Shown: positions 31,858 through 43,266 of the stretch, one piece after another
Layout of the letters: each line of letters opens with the position of its first letter
How positions within the stretch are numbered: the first letter of the stretch is position 1
Source of the DNA: Chelativorans intermedius
GTDB lineage: Bacteria; Pseudomonadota; Alphaproteobacteria; Rhizobiales; Rhizobiaceae
Assembly (NCBI RefSeq): GCF_025398255.1
Contig: NZ_JAODNW010000010.1
Coordinates: 124,001 to 188,000, forward strand
Length of the DNA stretch: 64,000 bases
Direction of reading: 5' to 3'
Position numbers and translations under genes: made by a program
The notes under the pieces: generated by a model
Told to the model about the DNA's origin: nothing
Seen by the model: the letters and a program-made list of their open reading frames with translations, nothing else
Databases searched by the model: none

Positions 31858-32778
31858 TTAAAGCTCCTCACGCCAGGGCGGGTTGGCGCCGGCGCGCGAG
31901 ACGGTGAAGGCCGCCACGCGGGCAGCGAAGGAGAGCGCCTCCCGCACCACTGTTTCTGACGGGCTGGCGAGCGCTTCCTTGGCAAGCGCGCCGGCTTCGC
32001 GCAGCGCCGCAAGGACGCCGGCATTGAAGGCATCTCCCGCCCCCACCGTATCGACCACCGTCACGGGCGCGGCTTCCATGTGCACCCTTCCGCCCTGCCA
32101 GAAGGCGGTCGCCCCCCTGGCGCCGCCCGTCACGATGACAAGCTTCGTGCCCGCTTGCAGCAGCGCCCGCACGGCGGCCTCCTGGGAAGCCGGCCCGCCG
32201 AGCCAGGCGAGATCCTCTTCGGAGACTTTCACGATGTCGGCCATGGCCATCATGCGCTGCATGCGCGCGCGGTGCGCCTCGGCCTCGCGGATGAAAGCGG
32301 GACGGATGTTGGGATCGAGCATGATCACCCGGGCGGCACTTTCGCGCCGCATCAGCGCCTCGTAGGTGCTGCCGCAGGGCTCTGCCGCCAGGCTGATGCC
32401 GCCGAACAGAAGCGCTTCCACCTCGCCCTTGAGCGCCGGCAGGTCGTTCGCAGCCAGCATGCGGCCTGCCGAGTTCTCGTCATAGAAGAAGTAGCTCGCC
32501 TGGCCATCCTCCAGCCTGACGAAGGCAAGGGTGGTGGGGCGGCTGGAGATCTTGGCGTAGGAGAGATCGACGCGGCTCTCTCTGAGCGCGGCCTGCAGGC
32601 GGACGCCGAACAGATCGTCGGAAAGGCCGGAGAAGAAGGAGACGGGCACACCCAGCCGCCCGAGCGCCAGCGCGCTGTTGAAGACCGAGCCGCCGACATG
32701 GGGGGCAAAGGCGCTTTCCCCCGCCGCGGTTTCGCGCGGGAGCATGTCGATGAGCGCTTCGCCGCAGCACAGGATCAT
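31858..32778 (-). CDS. frcK: PfkB-family carbohydrate kinase, probable fructokinase
   Basis: The 306-residue ribokinase-fold enzyme has the N-terminal GGSVFNSALALGRLG signature and the C-terminal anion hole/catalytic DTVGAGDAFNAGVL (Asp about 246). It probably phosphorylates fructose on entry. It follows the ROK regulator gene by 32 nt on the same strand and is divergent from frcBCA, so regulator and kinase form one operon opposite the transporter. In Sinorhizobium the kinase frcK lies downstream of frcA, so the layout here differs. Confidence 0.88.
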   Translation of the reverse strand: MILCCGEALIDMLPRETAAGESAFAPHVGGSVFNSALALGRLGVPVSFFSGLSDDLFGVRLQAALRESRVDLSYAKISSRPTTLAFVRLEDGQASYFFYDENSAGRMLAANDLPALKGEVEALLFGGISLAAEPCGSTYEALMRRESAARVIMLDPNIRPAFIREAEAHRARMQRMMAMADIVKVSEEDLAWLGGPASQEAAVRALLQAGTKLVIVTGGARGATAFWQGGRVHMEAAPVTVVDTVGAGDAFNAGVLAALREAGALAKEALASPSETVVREALSFAARVAAFTVSRAGANPPWREEL

Positions 32779-32810
32779 TGTCGTTCCTCCTTGGAATCAG
32801 GCAATGGGGC

Positions 32811-34034
32811 TCATAAAGCAGATTGCGCGCCGACCAGGAAGCGCTCGGCCAGCGGCAGGCTGGCGCCGCCCAGCGCCCGGGCGTGGCGGCCCACCGTGCC
32901 CTCGCGCACCGCGGGCAGGGTAAGGCCCTCCGAATCGAGCTGCGAGAGATGGTGTGCCGTGCGCGCCACCAGGGCGGCGCGCACGGCAAGCGGCAGCCAG
33001 CCGTCGATGATCGCGCTCTGGAAGTCGATGACGGCTGTGGCGGCCAGAATGGCGTGAGCCAGGCCGTGGGCGGCCCCGTCCACCCAGCGCTCCAGATCCT
33101 CGCCCAGCTCCCCCCAATCGTCGGGCGAGGTCCACAGCCCCGTCGCATCCAGGCCGCGCGCCACCAGCGTCTTTTCCAGGACGCTGATGGAGGCGACGTC
33201 GATGAGCTGCCGCATGGTGCCGGCGGGGTCGGGCACCGGCATCGAGCCGAGGGCGCCGGCATTTCCGGTGCTGCCGGAAAACAGCCGGCCCCCAAGTGCG
33301 ATGCCGCCGCCGACAAAGGCGCCGACATAGAAATAGATGAAATCGCCCTGCGCCGGCGGATGGCCGAAAACAAGCTCGGCCCCGCAGGCGGCGGTGGCGT
33401 CGTTCTGAAGATAGACCGGGAAGGGGCAGCGCTCGGCAAGGGCGGCGCGAATGTCCGTGTGGCGCCATCCATCCATGGCGCCCGGCGGCGCGCCTGCCGC
33501 GTCGGCCCAGCTCCACAGCTCGAAGGGCATGGCAATGCCGAGCCCTGCAACACGCGCCCACCTGCGCCTGTCGAGGGTCTTCTCCAGCGTCGCCAGATCC
33601 TTCGTCACAAACGCGATCGTGTCCTCGGGCGTGGGATAGGCATAGGAGTGCTGGCACATGCGCCTTATGGCGCCGCGAAAGTCGATGAGCGCCATCTCCG
33701 AGCTGCGCCGGCCGATCTTCAGCCCCAGGAAGAAGGCGCCTTCCGGGTTGAGGCTCATGGGGATGGAGGGCTGGCCAACCTTGCCGCGTTGCGGATCGCC
33801 GCGCACCAGGAGCGCGTCAGCCTCCAGCTCGCGCATGATGACGGAGACGGTCTGCGCGGAAAGCCCGGTCATGCGGGCAATCTCCGTTTTCGCCAGGCTG
33901 CCATGCCGGCGCAAGAGCGACAGCACCAGGCGCTGGTTGTAGTCGCGCATGCCGCTCTGGTTGGTGCCCAGGCCGCGGCGCGGCGCTGCCGCGCCGTCGT
34001 TCTGCCGTGCAAGACCGCCGTCCAAGCCGCTCAA
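32811..34034 (-). CDS. ROK-family transcriptional regulator, FrcR-like
   Basis: The protein is about 407 residues, with an N-terminal winged HTH (NQRLVLSLLRRHGSLAKTEIARMTGLSA, broken here by families' usual TVSVIMRELE helix) followed by a ROK sugar-binding fold. The cysteine zinc motif of ROK kinases is absent, as in regulators of this group. It probably senses fructose or a phosphate ester and controls frcBCA. TTG 34034 was chosen because GGGAGGAAGG is just upstream; an in-frame ATG at 34085 would place the start inside the operator. Confidence 0.85.
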   Translation of the reverse strand: MSGLDGGLARQNDGAAAPRRGLGTNQSGMRDYNQRLVLSLLRRHGSLAKTEIARMTGLSAQTVSVIMRELEADALLVRGDPQRGKVGQPSIPMSLNPEGAFFLGLKIGRRSSEMALIDFRGAIRRMCQHSYAYPTPEDTIAFVTKDLATLEKTLDRRRWARVAGLGIAMPFELWSWADAAGAPPGAMDGWRHTDIRAALAERCPFPVYLQNDATAACGAELVFGHPPAQGDFIYFYVGAFVGGGIALGGRLFSGSTGNAGALGSMPVPDPAGTMRQLIDVASISVLEKTLVARGLDATGLWTSPDDWGELGEDLERWVDGAAHGLAHAILAATAVIDFQSAIIDGWLPLAVRAALVARTAHHLSQLDSEGLTLPAVREGTVGRHARALGGASLPLAERFLVGAQSAL

Positions 34035-34084
34035 CCTTCCTCCCGCTTCTCTTCCGGGCGCAAGATGCGGCGGTGCGCTCGTCA

Positions 34085-34121
34085 TGTCAATAAATAAATA
34101 AATGTGATTTATCTATTGACA
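34085..34121. promoter_or_regulatory. Divergent frc control region with long palindrome
   Basis: Two 15-nt arms, TGTCAATAAATAAAT (34085-34099) and ATTTATCTATTGACA (34107-34121), pair at 14 of 15 positions around a 7-nt centre. Each arm ends outward in TTGACA, a consensus -35 box, one facing the ROK gene and one facing frcB. The -10 boxes at the matching distance are weak (CATCTT leftward; TTTTCT rightward), which fits regulated promoters. The AT-rich palindrome is the best candidate for the ROK-regulator operator. Confidence 0.65.
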
Positions 34122-34222
34122 CACCCCTCCGGCTTTTGTTTTCTGACCGTCACGTGACGGCACATCGCGCCGCCACGGAGTCGGGCGCCTCCAGGCGCCG
34201 ATCTGTCTCTCGGGAGGATACC

Positions 34223-35263
34223 GTGACCAAGAACGCGCTACTGAAGACCACTGCGCTCGCCCTTGCCGGTGCGGGCTTTCTGGGCCTTGCCCAGCCCGCC
34301 GCCGCGCAGGATGACAAGGTGAGCGCCTGCCTCATCACCAAGACCGACATCAACCCCTTCTTCGTGAAGATGAAGGAGGGCGCCACCCAGAAGGCCGAGG
34401 AGCTGGGCGTGGAGCTGTCCACCTATGCAGGCCGCGTGGACGGCGACCATGAAACCCAGCAGCAGGCGATGGAGACCTGCATCGCCGCCGGTGTCGATGG
34501 CATTCTCATCACGCCGTCCGACACCAAGGCCATCGTGCCGATCACCCGCGCTGCGCGCGAGGCCGGCATTCTGGTGATCTCGCTCGACACGCCTATGGAG
34601 CCCATCGACGCGGCCGATGCCACCTTCGCCACCGACAATTTCGAGGCCGGGCGGCTGATCGGCGCCTGGGCGAAGGCGAAGCTGGGCGATGCGGCGGAGA
34701 ATGCGCGCATCGCCTTCCTCGACCTCAACGAAAGTCAGCCCTCCGTCGGTGTGCTGCGCGACCAGGGCTTCATGACCGGCTTCGGCATCGACGTGAAGAA
34801 CCCCAACCGCTGGGGCGATGAGGACGATCCGCGCATCGTCGGCCACGAGGCGACCAACGGCAACGAGGAGGGCGGCCGCAGGGCGATGGAAAACCTGCTG
34901 CAGGTCGATCCCAACCTGAATGTCGTCTACACGATCAACGAGCCGGCCGCCGCCGGCGCCTATGAAGCGCTGCAGGCGTTCGGCAAGGCCGACGACGTGC
35001 TGATCGTCTCGGTCGACGGCGGCTGCCCGGGCGTGCAGAACGTCGCCGAGGGCATCATCGGAGCCACCTCGCAGCAATATCCGCTGCTCATGGCCTCGAT
35101 GGGCATCGAGGCGATCGCCCGCTATGCCGAGGACGGCACGCTGCCCGAGCCCAGCGAGGGCCTTGATTTCTTCAACACCGGTGTCAACCTCGTGACGGAT
35201 GACCCGGTCGAAGGTGTGCCCTCCATCTCCGTCGAGGAAGGGCTGGAGCGCTGCTGGGGCTGA
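34223..35263 (+). CDS. frcB: Fructose ABC transporter, periplasmic binding protein
   Basis: The 346-residue protein has a signal peptide (basic start, hydrophobic core, cleavage near AQPAAAQ) and a type-I periplasmic binding fold of the ribose/fructose class (CUT2): [41 protein letters not shown] and [15 protein letters not shown] 34223 follows GGGAGGA. Strong similarity in layout to rhizobial FrcB, plus the frcC and frcA neighbours, supports fructose (possibly also ribose or mannose) as ligand. A stem-loop follows the gene. Confidence 0.92.
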   Translation: MTKNALLKTTALALAGAGFLGLAQPAAAQDDKVSACLITKTDINPFFVKMKEGATQKAEELGVELSTYAGRVDGDHETQQQAMETCIAAGVDGILITPSDTKAIVPITRAAREAGILVISLDTPMEPIDAADATFATDNFEAGRLIGAWAKAKLGDAAENARIAFLDLNESQPSVGVLRDQGFMTGFGIDVKNPNRWGDEDDPRIVGHEATNGNEEGGRRAMENLLQVDPNLNVVYTINEPAAAGAYEALQAFGKADDVLIVSVDGGCPGVQNVAEGIIGATSQQYPLLMASMGIEAIARYAEDGTLPEPSEGLDFFNTGVNLVTDDPVEGVPSISVEEGLERCWG

Positions 35264-35288
35264 GCGCGGCCGCAGCCGTTTGACCGGG

Positions 35289-35313
35289 CAGGGCGGTCCG
35301 TGCGGCCGCCCTG
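35289..35313 (+). terminator. Stem-loop between frcB and frcC
   Basis: CAGGGCGG (35289-35296) pairs with CCGCCCTG (35306-35313) around a 9-nt loop, 25 nt after the frcB stop. There is no T-tract, and frcC follows 22 nt later with its own ribosome site, so partial termination or protection of the frcB mRNA 3' end is more likely than full termination. Confidence 0.6.
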
Positions 35314-35334
35314 TCGAAGCCTGGGAGGATCTTG

Positions 35335-36381
35335 ATGACCGACTTGAGCAAGGAAGAGGGCGCGGGCGAGCAGTTTGCCCAGTTCGAGCCCGTCTCGCGC
35401 GGGCCGCTGGCCGTCTTGCAGCGCTTTCTTCACGCCAATCCGACGATGGTCCCGTTCATCGTGCTGGTGCTGTCGGCGGCGGTGTTCGGGCTGATCGCGC
35501 CCAACTTCTTCTCGGCCTTCAACCTGTCTCTCATCATGCAGCAGGTGGCGATCGTCGGCACGCTGGCGGCGGCGCAGAGCCTCGTCATCCTGACTGCCGG
35601 CATCGACCTGTCGGTGGCCGCCGTCATGGTCATGATATCGGTCATCATGGGCCGGCTGTCGGTGGATTTCGGCGTGCCGGTGCCGCTTGCCATTCTCGTG
35701 GGCATGGTCTGCGGGTTGATCACCGGCGCCATCAACGGCCTTCTGGTGACGCTGGTGCGCCTGCCTCCCTTCATCACCACGCTGGGCACGTGGAACGTGT
35801 TCCTCGCGCTCAACTACTATTTCTCGGGCCGTGAGACCATCCGCTCGCAGACGCTGGATGCCGAGGCGCCGCTGCTGAAGCTCTTCGGCGAGCGTTTCGA
35901 GATCGGCGGTGCCGTGCTCACATGGGGCGTGGTGCTGATGATCGTCGTCTTCCTCGTCCTCTGGTACGTGCTGCAATACACGGCCTGGGGGCGGCGCGTC
36001 TATGCTGTGGGCGACGACAAGGAGGCGGCCGAACTCGCCGGCATCCGCACCGACCGGGTTCTCGTCTCGGTCTATATGGTGGCCGGGTTCATCGTGGCAC
36101 TTGCCGCCTGGTCCTCGATCGGCCGCGTCGGCTCGGTCTCGCCCACCTCCTTCTTCGAGGCCAATCTGCAATCCATCACCGCGGTGGTGATCGGCGGCAT
36201 CTCGCTGTTCGGCGGCCGCGGCTCCATCCTCGGGCCGATGCTGGGAGCCCTCATCGTCGGCGTCTTCAATTCCGGTCTCAGGCTGGCCGGCGTGGAGGTG
36301 CTGTGGCAGCTCTTCGCCACGGGCTGGCTCATCATCCTGGCGGTGGCTATCGACCAGTGGATCAGAAAGGTATCGGCATGA
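35335..36381 (+). CDS. frcC: Fructose ABC transporter, permease
   Basis: The 348-residue CUT2-type permease has about nine hydrophobic segments from residue 40 on and the family's ILTAGIDLSVAAVMVMISV and AGIRTDRVLVSVYM stretches; the latter includes the cytoplasmic coupling region before GRVGSVSP. It forms the membrane channel with FrcA and FrcB. ATG 35335 has GGGAGGA at good spacing; an in-frame TTG sits just before it. Its stop overlaps the frcA start (ATGA). Confidence 0.93.
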   Translation: MTDLSKEEGAGEQFAQFEPVSRGPLAVLQRFLHANPTMVPFIVLVLSAAVFGLIAPNFFSAFNLSLIMQQVAIVGTLAAAQSLVILTAGIDLSVAAVMVMISVIMGRLSVDFGVPVPLAILVGMVCGLITGAINGLLVTLVRLPPFITTLGTWNVFLALNYYFSGRETIRSQTLDAEAPLLKLFGERFEIGGAVLTWGVVLMIVVFLVLWYVLQYTAWGRRVYAVGDDKEAAELAGIRTDRVLVSVYMVAGFIVALAAWSSIGRVGSVSPTSFFEANLQSITAVVIGGISLFGGRGSILGPMLGALIVGVFNSGLRLAGVEVLWQLFATGWLIILAVAIDQWIRKVSA

Positions 36382-37160
36382 CGGCGGAACCGATCCTCAA
36401 GGCACGCAACCTCGTCAAGCGCTACGGCCATGTGGTGGCGCTCGACAGGGCGGATTTCGACCTCTATCCCGGCGAGGTTCTGGCGGTGATCGGCGACAAC
36501 GGCGCCGGCAAGTCGACGCTCATCAAGGCCCTGTCGGGCGCCATCCAGGTCGACAGCGGCGAGATCACGCTGAACGGCAGGCCCGTGAACTTCGCCTCGC
36601 CCCTGGCTGCCCGGCAGGCCGGCATAGAGACGGTCTATCAGACACTGGCCCTCTCGCCGGCCCTGTCGATCACGGACAACATGTTCATGGGCCGCGAGAT
36701 CCGCAAGCCCGGCCTTCTCGGGCGGGTCTTCAAGATGCTGGATCATGCCGAGATGGAGCGGCAGGCGCGCCGCAAGCTCGCCGAGCTCGGGCTCCTGACG
36801 ATCCAGAACATCAACCAGGCGGTGGAAACGCTCTCCGGCGGCCAGCGCCAGGGCGTGGCCGTGGCGCGCGCCGTGGCCTTCGGCTCCAAGGTCGTGTTCA
36901 TGGACGAGCCGACGGCCGCCCTGGGGGTGAAGGAGTCGCGGCGCGTGCTCGACCTGATCCAGGACGTGCGCGCCCGTGGCCTTCCCATCGTGCTGATTTC
37001 GCACAACATGCCGCACGTCTTCGAGGTGGCCGACCGCATCCATATCCACCGGCTCGGCCGGCGCCTGTGCGTCATCAATCCCAAGGACTACACCATGTCC
37101 GACGCCGTGGCCTTCATGACGGGTGCGAAGGAGCCGCCGGCCGAGGCGCTGGCCGCCTGA
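36378..37160 (+). CDS. frcA: Fructose ABC transporter, ATP-binding protein
   Basis: The 260-residue ATPase has a single nucleotide-binding domain, unlike the double-domain RbsA type: Walker A GDNGAGKST, signature LSGGQRQGVAVARA, Walker B VVFMDEPTAALG and the switch SHNMPHV. This single-domain form is characteristic of rhizobial FrcA. It is translationally coupled to frcC. A LysR-type gene is convergent 19 nt downstream. Confidence 0.94.
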   Translation: MTAEPILKARNLVKRYGHVVALDRADFDLYPGEVLAVIGDNGAGKSTLIKALSGAIQVDSGEITLNGRPVNFASPLAARQAGIETVYQTLALSPALSITDNMFMGREIRKPGLLGRVFKMLDHAEMERQARRKLAELGLLTIQNINQAVETLSGGQRQGVAVARAVAFGSKVVFMDEPTAALGVKESRRVLDLIQDVRARGLPIVLISHNMPHVFEVADRIHIHRLGRRLCVINPKDYTMSDAVAFMTGAKEPPAEALAA

Positions 37161-37179
37161 GCCGGCCCCTCCCGGCGCG

Positions 37180-38115
37180 TCAGCCCTGCCGCGCCAGCTC
37201 CGTTGCGACCAGCATGCGCAGCCGCTCGGCAAGCGGCGAGAGCGGGCGGTCCCTGAGCGTGAGAAGGTGATAGGGCGACACGACGATCGTCTCGCGCAGC
37301 GCCAGCACGCAAAGCGCCGGCCTGCCGTCGTCGCCGCCCAGCAGGTCCGACACCTCGCGCGACAGGGGCGCGATGGCATCGCTCGTTACCAGATGCGCGA
37401 TCATCGCCAGCAGCGACGTGGTGTTGATGACGTCGCGCGGCAGCGCCGCGCCGGCTTCGAGAAACGCCTGCTCCACCGCCAGCCGCACCGGCGCACCGCG
37501 CGACTGCATGATCCATTCGAAGCCCGTCAGCTCCGCCAGACGCACGGCCTTGCGTCCGGCCAGGGGATGGCCGCGGCGCACCACGAGATCGACCAGTTCC
37601 TCCCGCCCCCGCGCGACGATGAAATCGGCGGGGTCGTGAGGCGGCGGCACGCGGCCGAGCACGAAGTCGAAATGACCGGCCAGAAGGTCGCGCACCAGCT
37701 CGTCGCTCGGCGCCACGTCGATATGCACCTCCGCATCGGGAGCGGCCGCCTTCAGCTTCTGGATGGCCGGTATCACGTAGCCCACCGCCGCGCCGGTGAC
37801 GGCGCCCACGCGCACCTGCCCGCTGCGCCCACCCTTGAAATCCTCCACCTCCCGCACCGCCTGGCGCAGCGTCGTCAGCAAGGTCTCGGCACGGCGCACC
37901 AGCATGTGCCCCACGGCGGTGGGTTCCATGCCGCGTGCGTGCCGCTCGAACAGGGGCGCGCCAACGATCGCCTCGATCTGCGCGAGCATGCGCGAGGCGG
38001 CCGGTTGCGTCATGGATAGGGCGGCCGCGGCGGGGCTGAGCTGTCCCTGTTCGGCAATTGCCGCGATCAGGCGGAAATGAGCAAGCTTCAACGGGGTGCG
38101 GGAATGGGCGGGCAT
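37180..38115 (-). CDS. gbpR: LysR-family regulator, GbpR-like
   Basis: The 311-residue protein has an N-terminal winged HTH ([20 protein letters not shown], then [16 protein letters not shown]) and a C-terminal LysR effector domain. It is divergent from chvE by about 180 nt. In Agrobacterium the LysR protein GbpR in this position activates chvE in response to galactose and arabinose. The assignment rests on family plus position. It should act at the inverted repeat in the shared upstream gap. Confidence 0.85.
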   Translation of the reverse strand: MPAHSRTPLKLAHFRLIAAIAEQGQLSPAAAALSMTQPAASRMLAQIEAIVGAPLFERHARGMEPTAVGHMLVRRAETLLTTLRQAVREVEDFKGGRSGQVRVGAVTGAAVGYVIPAIQKLKAAAPDAEVHIDVAPSDELVRDLLAGHFDFVLGRVPPPHDPADFIVARGREELVDLVVRRGHPLAGRKAVRLAELTGFEWIMQSRGAPVRLAVEQAFLEAGAALPRDVINTTSLLAMIAHLVTSDAIAPLSREVSDLLGGDDGRPALCVLALRETIVVSPYHLLTLRDRPLSPLAERLRMLVATELARQG

Positions 38116-38128
38116 GGGAGAGATATAT

Positions 38129-38158
38129 CATTTCTGGTATGAGTATAAACAGAAAATG
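38129..38158. promoter_or_regulatory. Inverted repeat between gbpR and chvE
   Basis: CATTTCTG (38129-38136) and CAGAAAATG (38150-38158) form arms that match apart from one extra A, around a 13-nt AT-rich centre. The site begins 14 nt upstream of the gbpR start and is well upstream of chvE, the usual LysR autoregulation/activation position. A TATATG stretch follows at about 38170 and could be part of the chvE core promoter. The assignment as GbpR site is inferred. Confidence 0.5.
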
Positions 38159-38293
38159 CATTTGATTGGTATATGGTCCTCCCATAGTTTGCGCGCCGGA
38201 TCAGGGGATCCGCTCGTTGTGAAAACACCACCATCGGGTGCGGCCGGGTGCGCGGGCATCGGGCCGGGCCCTTTGGCCTTGGGGAGGATTTCA

Positions 38294-39361
38294 ATGAAAA
38301 GGATAACGTCTCTCGTCGCCGCGCTGGCGCTCGGGGCAAGCGTCTTCACCGGCACCGCCACAGCCCAGGAGAAGGGCTATGTGGGCATCGCCATGCCCAC
38401 CAAATCGTCGGCGCGCTGGATCTCGGACGGCAACTCGATGGTCGAGCAGTTCGAGGCCGCCGGTTACACCACCGACCTGCAATATGCCGAGGATGACATT
38501 CCCAACCAGCTCGCCCAGATCGAGAACATGATCACCAAGGGCGTCGACGTGCTGGTCATCGCGGCCATCGACGGCACCACGCTTTCCAACGCGCTGGAAA
38601 ACGCCAATGCCGCCGGCATCAAGGTCATCGCCTATGACCGCCTGATTCGCGACAGCGCGCATGTCGACTACTATGCCACCTTCGACAATTTTCAGGTGGG
38701 CGTGCAGCAAGGCACCTCGCTCGTGGAAGGGCTGAAGGAGCGCTTCCCCGACCAGAAGCCCTGGAATGTCGAGCTGTTCGGCGGTTCGCCGGACGACAAC
38801 AACGCCTATTTCTTCTATGACGGCGCCATGTCGGTGCTGCAGCCGCTGATCGACGCCGGCGACATCGTCATTCCCTCCGAGCAGATGGGCATGGACACGG
38901 TGGGCACGCTGCGCTGGGACGGCGCGGTGGCCCAGGCGCGTATGGACAACCTTTTGTCCGCCTTCTACACCGACAGGCAGGTGCACGGCGTCCTTTCGCC
39001 CTATGACGGCCTGTCCATCGGCATCCTGTCGTCCCTGAAGGGCGTGGGCTATGGCTCCGGCGACCTCAAGATGCCCATCGTCACCGGACAGGACGCCGAG
39101 ATTCCCTCGGTCAAGTCGATCCTTGCCGGCGAGCAGTATTCCACCATCTTCAAGGACACGCGCGAGCTCGCCCGTGTCACCGTGGGCATGGTGGATGCCC
39201 TGCTCCAGGGCGGCGAGCCGGAGATCAACGACACGGAGACCTATAACAACGGCGTCAAGGTGGTGCCCTCCTATCTGCTGGAGCCCGTGCTCGTCGATGC
39301 CGACAACTGGAAAGACGTACTGATCGGCTCCGGCTACTACACCGAAGACCAGATCAACTGA
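38294..39361 (+). CDS. chvE: Multiple-sugar periplasmic binding protein ChvE
   Basis: The 355-residue protein has a signal peptide ([20 protein letters not shown], cleavage near TAQEK) and the galactose/glucose-type binding fold: [46 protein letters not shown] and [14 protein letters not shown]. It delivers galactose, glucose, arabinose and related sugars to GguAB; in Agrobacterium it also signals to VirA, for which no partner is seen here. ATG 38294 follows GGGGAGGA. A strong stem-loop lies after the gene. Confidence 0.93.
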   Translation: MKRITSLVAALALGASVFTGTATAQEKGYVGIAMPTKSSARWISDGNSMVEQFEAAGYTTDLQYAEDDIPNQLAQIENMITKGVDVLVIAAIDGTTLSNALENANAAGIKVIAYDRLIRDSAHVDYYATFDNFQVGVQQGTSLVEGLKERFPDQKPWNVELFGGSPDDNNAYFFYDGAMSVLQPLIDAGDIVIPSEQMGMDTVGTLRWDGAVAQARMDNLLSAFYTDRQVHGVLSPYDGLSIGILSSLKGVGYGSGDLKMPIVTGQDAEIPSVKSILAGEQYSTIFKDTRELARVTVGMVDALLQGGEPEINDTETYNNGVKVVPSYLLEPVLVDADNWKDVLIGSGYYTEDQIN

Positions 39362-39378
39362 GCAAAGAAAGCGCGGTC

Positions 39379-39407
39379 CGGCCCGCCCGCTGCCTGCGGG
39401 CGGGCCG
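39379..39407 (+). terminator. Strong stem-loop between chvE and gguA
   Basis: A perfect 12-bp all-GC stem, CGGCCCGCCCGC (39379-39390) with its complement (39396-39407), closes a 5-nt loop TGCCT, 17 nt after the chvE stop. No U-tract follows. Such intercistronic stems usually stabilise the binding-protein mRNA and lower expression of the downstream membrane genes; gguA has only a weak ribosome site after it. Confidence 0.7.
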
Positions 39408-39427
39408 CTGCGGCAAAGAACGATCCC

Positions 39428-40952
<1,525 letters not shown>

Positions 40953-40960
<8 letters not shown>

Positions 40961-42173
40961 ACTCTCCGCGCGCGACAAGAAGGCCGGCGAGGCCCGAGGC
41001 GAGGGAGCCGCGCTCTCGATCGGCGGCCATTTCAGGGGGCATCTGCGCGAGTATGGCATGCTGCTCGCGCTGGTCGTCATCATGGTTTTCTTTCAGATCG
41101 TCACCGACGGCACGCTGATGCGGCCGGTCAACCTGACGAACCTGATCCTGCAGAACAGCTACATCGTCATCATGGCGCTGGGCATGCTGCTGGTCATCGT
41201 GGCCGGCCACATCGACCTGTCGGTCGGGTCGGTCGTCGGTTTCATCGGCGCCGTGGCGGCGGTCATGCTGGTGCATTACGAGCTGCCTGCGCTCTTCGTC
41301 ATTCCCGCCTGCCTGGTGCTCGGCATCGCCATCGGCGCGGCGCAGGGCTATTGGATCGCCTATTGGCGCATTCCTTCCTTCATCGTCACGCTTGCCGGAA
41401 TGCTGGTCTTTCGCGGGCTCACCCTGTGGGTGCTGCAGGGGCAGTCCGTGGGTCCGTTCCCGCGCAGCTTCCAGCTGCTCAGCACCGGCTTCGTGCCGGA
41501 CCTGTTCGGGCCGGACAGGCCCAACATCACGGCCATCCTCCTGGGGGCGGCGACGGCGGCGGCCATCGTCTTTCTCGCCATGCGCAACCGGCGCCGCCAC
41601 GTCCAGTACGGCATCGAGGACGAGCCCTTCGCCTTCTTCGTGGCGAAGAACGGCCTGATCGCGGCGGCCATCGTCTTCCTGTCCTACATGCTGGCCACCT
41701 ATCGCGGGTTTCCCAACGTGCTGATCACGATGGCGGTGCTGACGGCCATCTACACCTTCATCACCAATTCCACGACGCTTGGCCGGCGCATCTATGCGCT
41801 GGGTGGCAACGAGAAGGCGGCCAAGCTGTCCGGTATCCAGACGGAGCGCCTCACCTTCCTCACCTTCGCCAATATGGGCATGCTGGCCGCGCTTGCCGGC
41901 CTCATCTTCGCTGCCCGTCTCAACACGGCCACGCCGAAGGCGGGCGTTGCCTTCGAGCTCGACGTGATTGCCGCCGTCTTCATCGGCGGGGCGTCGATGT
42001 CCGGCGGTGTCGGCAAGATCGTCGGTGCCGTGGTCGGCGCCTTCATCATGGGCGTGATGAACAACGGCATGTCGATCCTCGGCATCGGCATAGACTATCA
42101 GCAGGTTATCAAGGGGCTTGTGCTGCTCGCCGCCGTGATCTTCGATGTCTACAACAAGAACAAGTCGAGCTGA
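40953..42173 (+). CDS. gguB: Sugar ABC transporter, permease GguB
   Basis: The 406-residue CUT2 permease has a basic cytoplasmic N-terminus, about ten hydrophobic segments, and the family stretches [17 protein letters not shown] and [18 protein letters not shown] hydrophilic insert at about 205-225 ([18 protein letters not shown]) is common to the XylH/GguB subgroup. It pairs with GguA and ChvE for galactose/arabinose/xylose-type sugars. gguC follows 10 nt downstream. Confidence 0.94.
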
Positions 42174-42183
42174 GGAGGAGGCG

Positions 42184-43155
42184 ATGCACCTGTCGCAGTT
42201 GAAGAAAGGCGGGGTGATCTGCCGCCGGGGCGACGATGCGCGGCTGGTCGCCGGCGCGCAGACTGTCTATGCGCTGGCCGTGGAAGCCGTCGAAGGGGCG
42301 CGCAAGCTGGCCGATGTCGTGGCCGACCACGGGTTCGGCGAGGCGGTGGATCTTGCCGCGCTCGCCGCTTCGGGCGAGCTCGACGTGCCGGTGCGCCATC
42401 CCGACCCCGCGCACATGTTCCTGACGGGAACGGGCCTCACCCATCTGGGGTCCGCTTCCGCGCGCGATGCCATGCATGCCGAGGCGGACACCGCCGGCAT
42501 GACCGATTCCATGAAGATGTTCAAAATGGGCATCGAGGGCGGCAGGCCTGAGCCCGGCCAGGAGGGGGTTCAGCCCGAATGGTTCTACAAGGGCACGGGC
42601 GTGGGCGCCGTCGCGCCGGGCGAGCCGCTCGCCTCGCCCTCCTTCGCGCTCGACGGCGGAGAGGAGCCGGAGATTGCCGGCCTCTATCTGATCGGCCGGA
42701 GCGGAAAGCCCCATCGCATCGGGTTCGCGCTCGCCAACGAGTTCTCCGACCACGTGACGGAGCGGATCAACTATCTCTATCTCGCCCACTCGAAGCTGCG
42801 TCCCGCCTCCTTCGGGCCGGAGCTTCTGGTGGGCGATCTGCCGGCCGACATTCGCGGCACCTCGCGCATCCTGCGCCAGGGCCGGGTGATCTGGGAAAAG
42901 CCGTTCCTCTCCGGCGAGGACAACATGTCCCACACGATTGCCAATCTCGAACATCATCACTTCAAATACGGCCTGTTCTGCCAGCCTGGCGACCTGCACG
43001 TGCACATGTTCGGCACGGCCACGCTTTCCTTCGCCGACGGCATCTCGTGCCGCGAGGGCGATGTCTTCGAGATCGAAGCCGCCGGTTTCGGCCTGCCGCT
43101 GAGGAACCCGCTGGCGCGGGAGGAAAGGCGCGACACGACCGTGACGGCGCTTTGA
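42184..43155 (+). CDS. gguC: GguC, AraD1/FAH-superfamily protein
   Basis: The 323-residue protein belongs to the GguC/AraD1 group of fumarylacetoacetate-hydrolase-fold proteins. It has a conserved LTGTGLTHLGSASARD loop, an EPEIAGLYLI strand with acidic metal-site candidates, and ANEFSDHVTE near residue 190. AraD1-type members have been linked to dehydration of L-2-keto-3-deoxyarabonate. That would place it directly in the oxidative arabinose route encoded next door, although Agrobacterium gguC was originally described only as a transporter-operon gene. ATG 42184 follows GAGGAGG. Confidence 0.85.
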   Translation: MHLSQLKKGGVICRRGDDARLVAGAQTVYALAVEAVEGARKLADVVADHGFGEAVDLAALAASGELDVPVRHPDPAHMFLTGTGLTHLGSASARDAMHAEADTAGMTDSMKMFKMGIEGGRPEPGQEGVQPEWFYKGTGVGAVAPGEPLASPSFALDGGEEPEIAGLYLIGRSGKPHRIGFALANEFSDHVTERINYLYLAHSKLRPASFGPELLVGDLPADIRGTSRILRQGRVIWEKPFLSGEDNMSHTIANLEHHHFKYGLFCQPGDLHVHMFGTATLSFADGISCREGDVFEIEAAGFGLPLRNPLAREERRDTTVTAL

Positions 43156-43266
43156 GAACGGGATCGGCCGGCCGCCGCCAGGCCGGATGGTCCTCGCCCC
43201 GCACCGGCCTGCGGCCCGACGAAGAAAGCCGGCCGGAAGGCCGGATCCGAAAGGAAACCTGAACGC

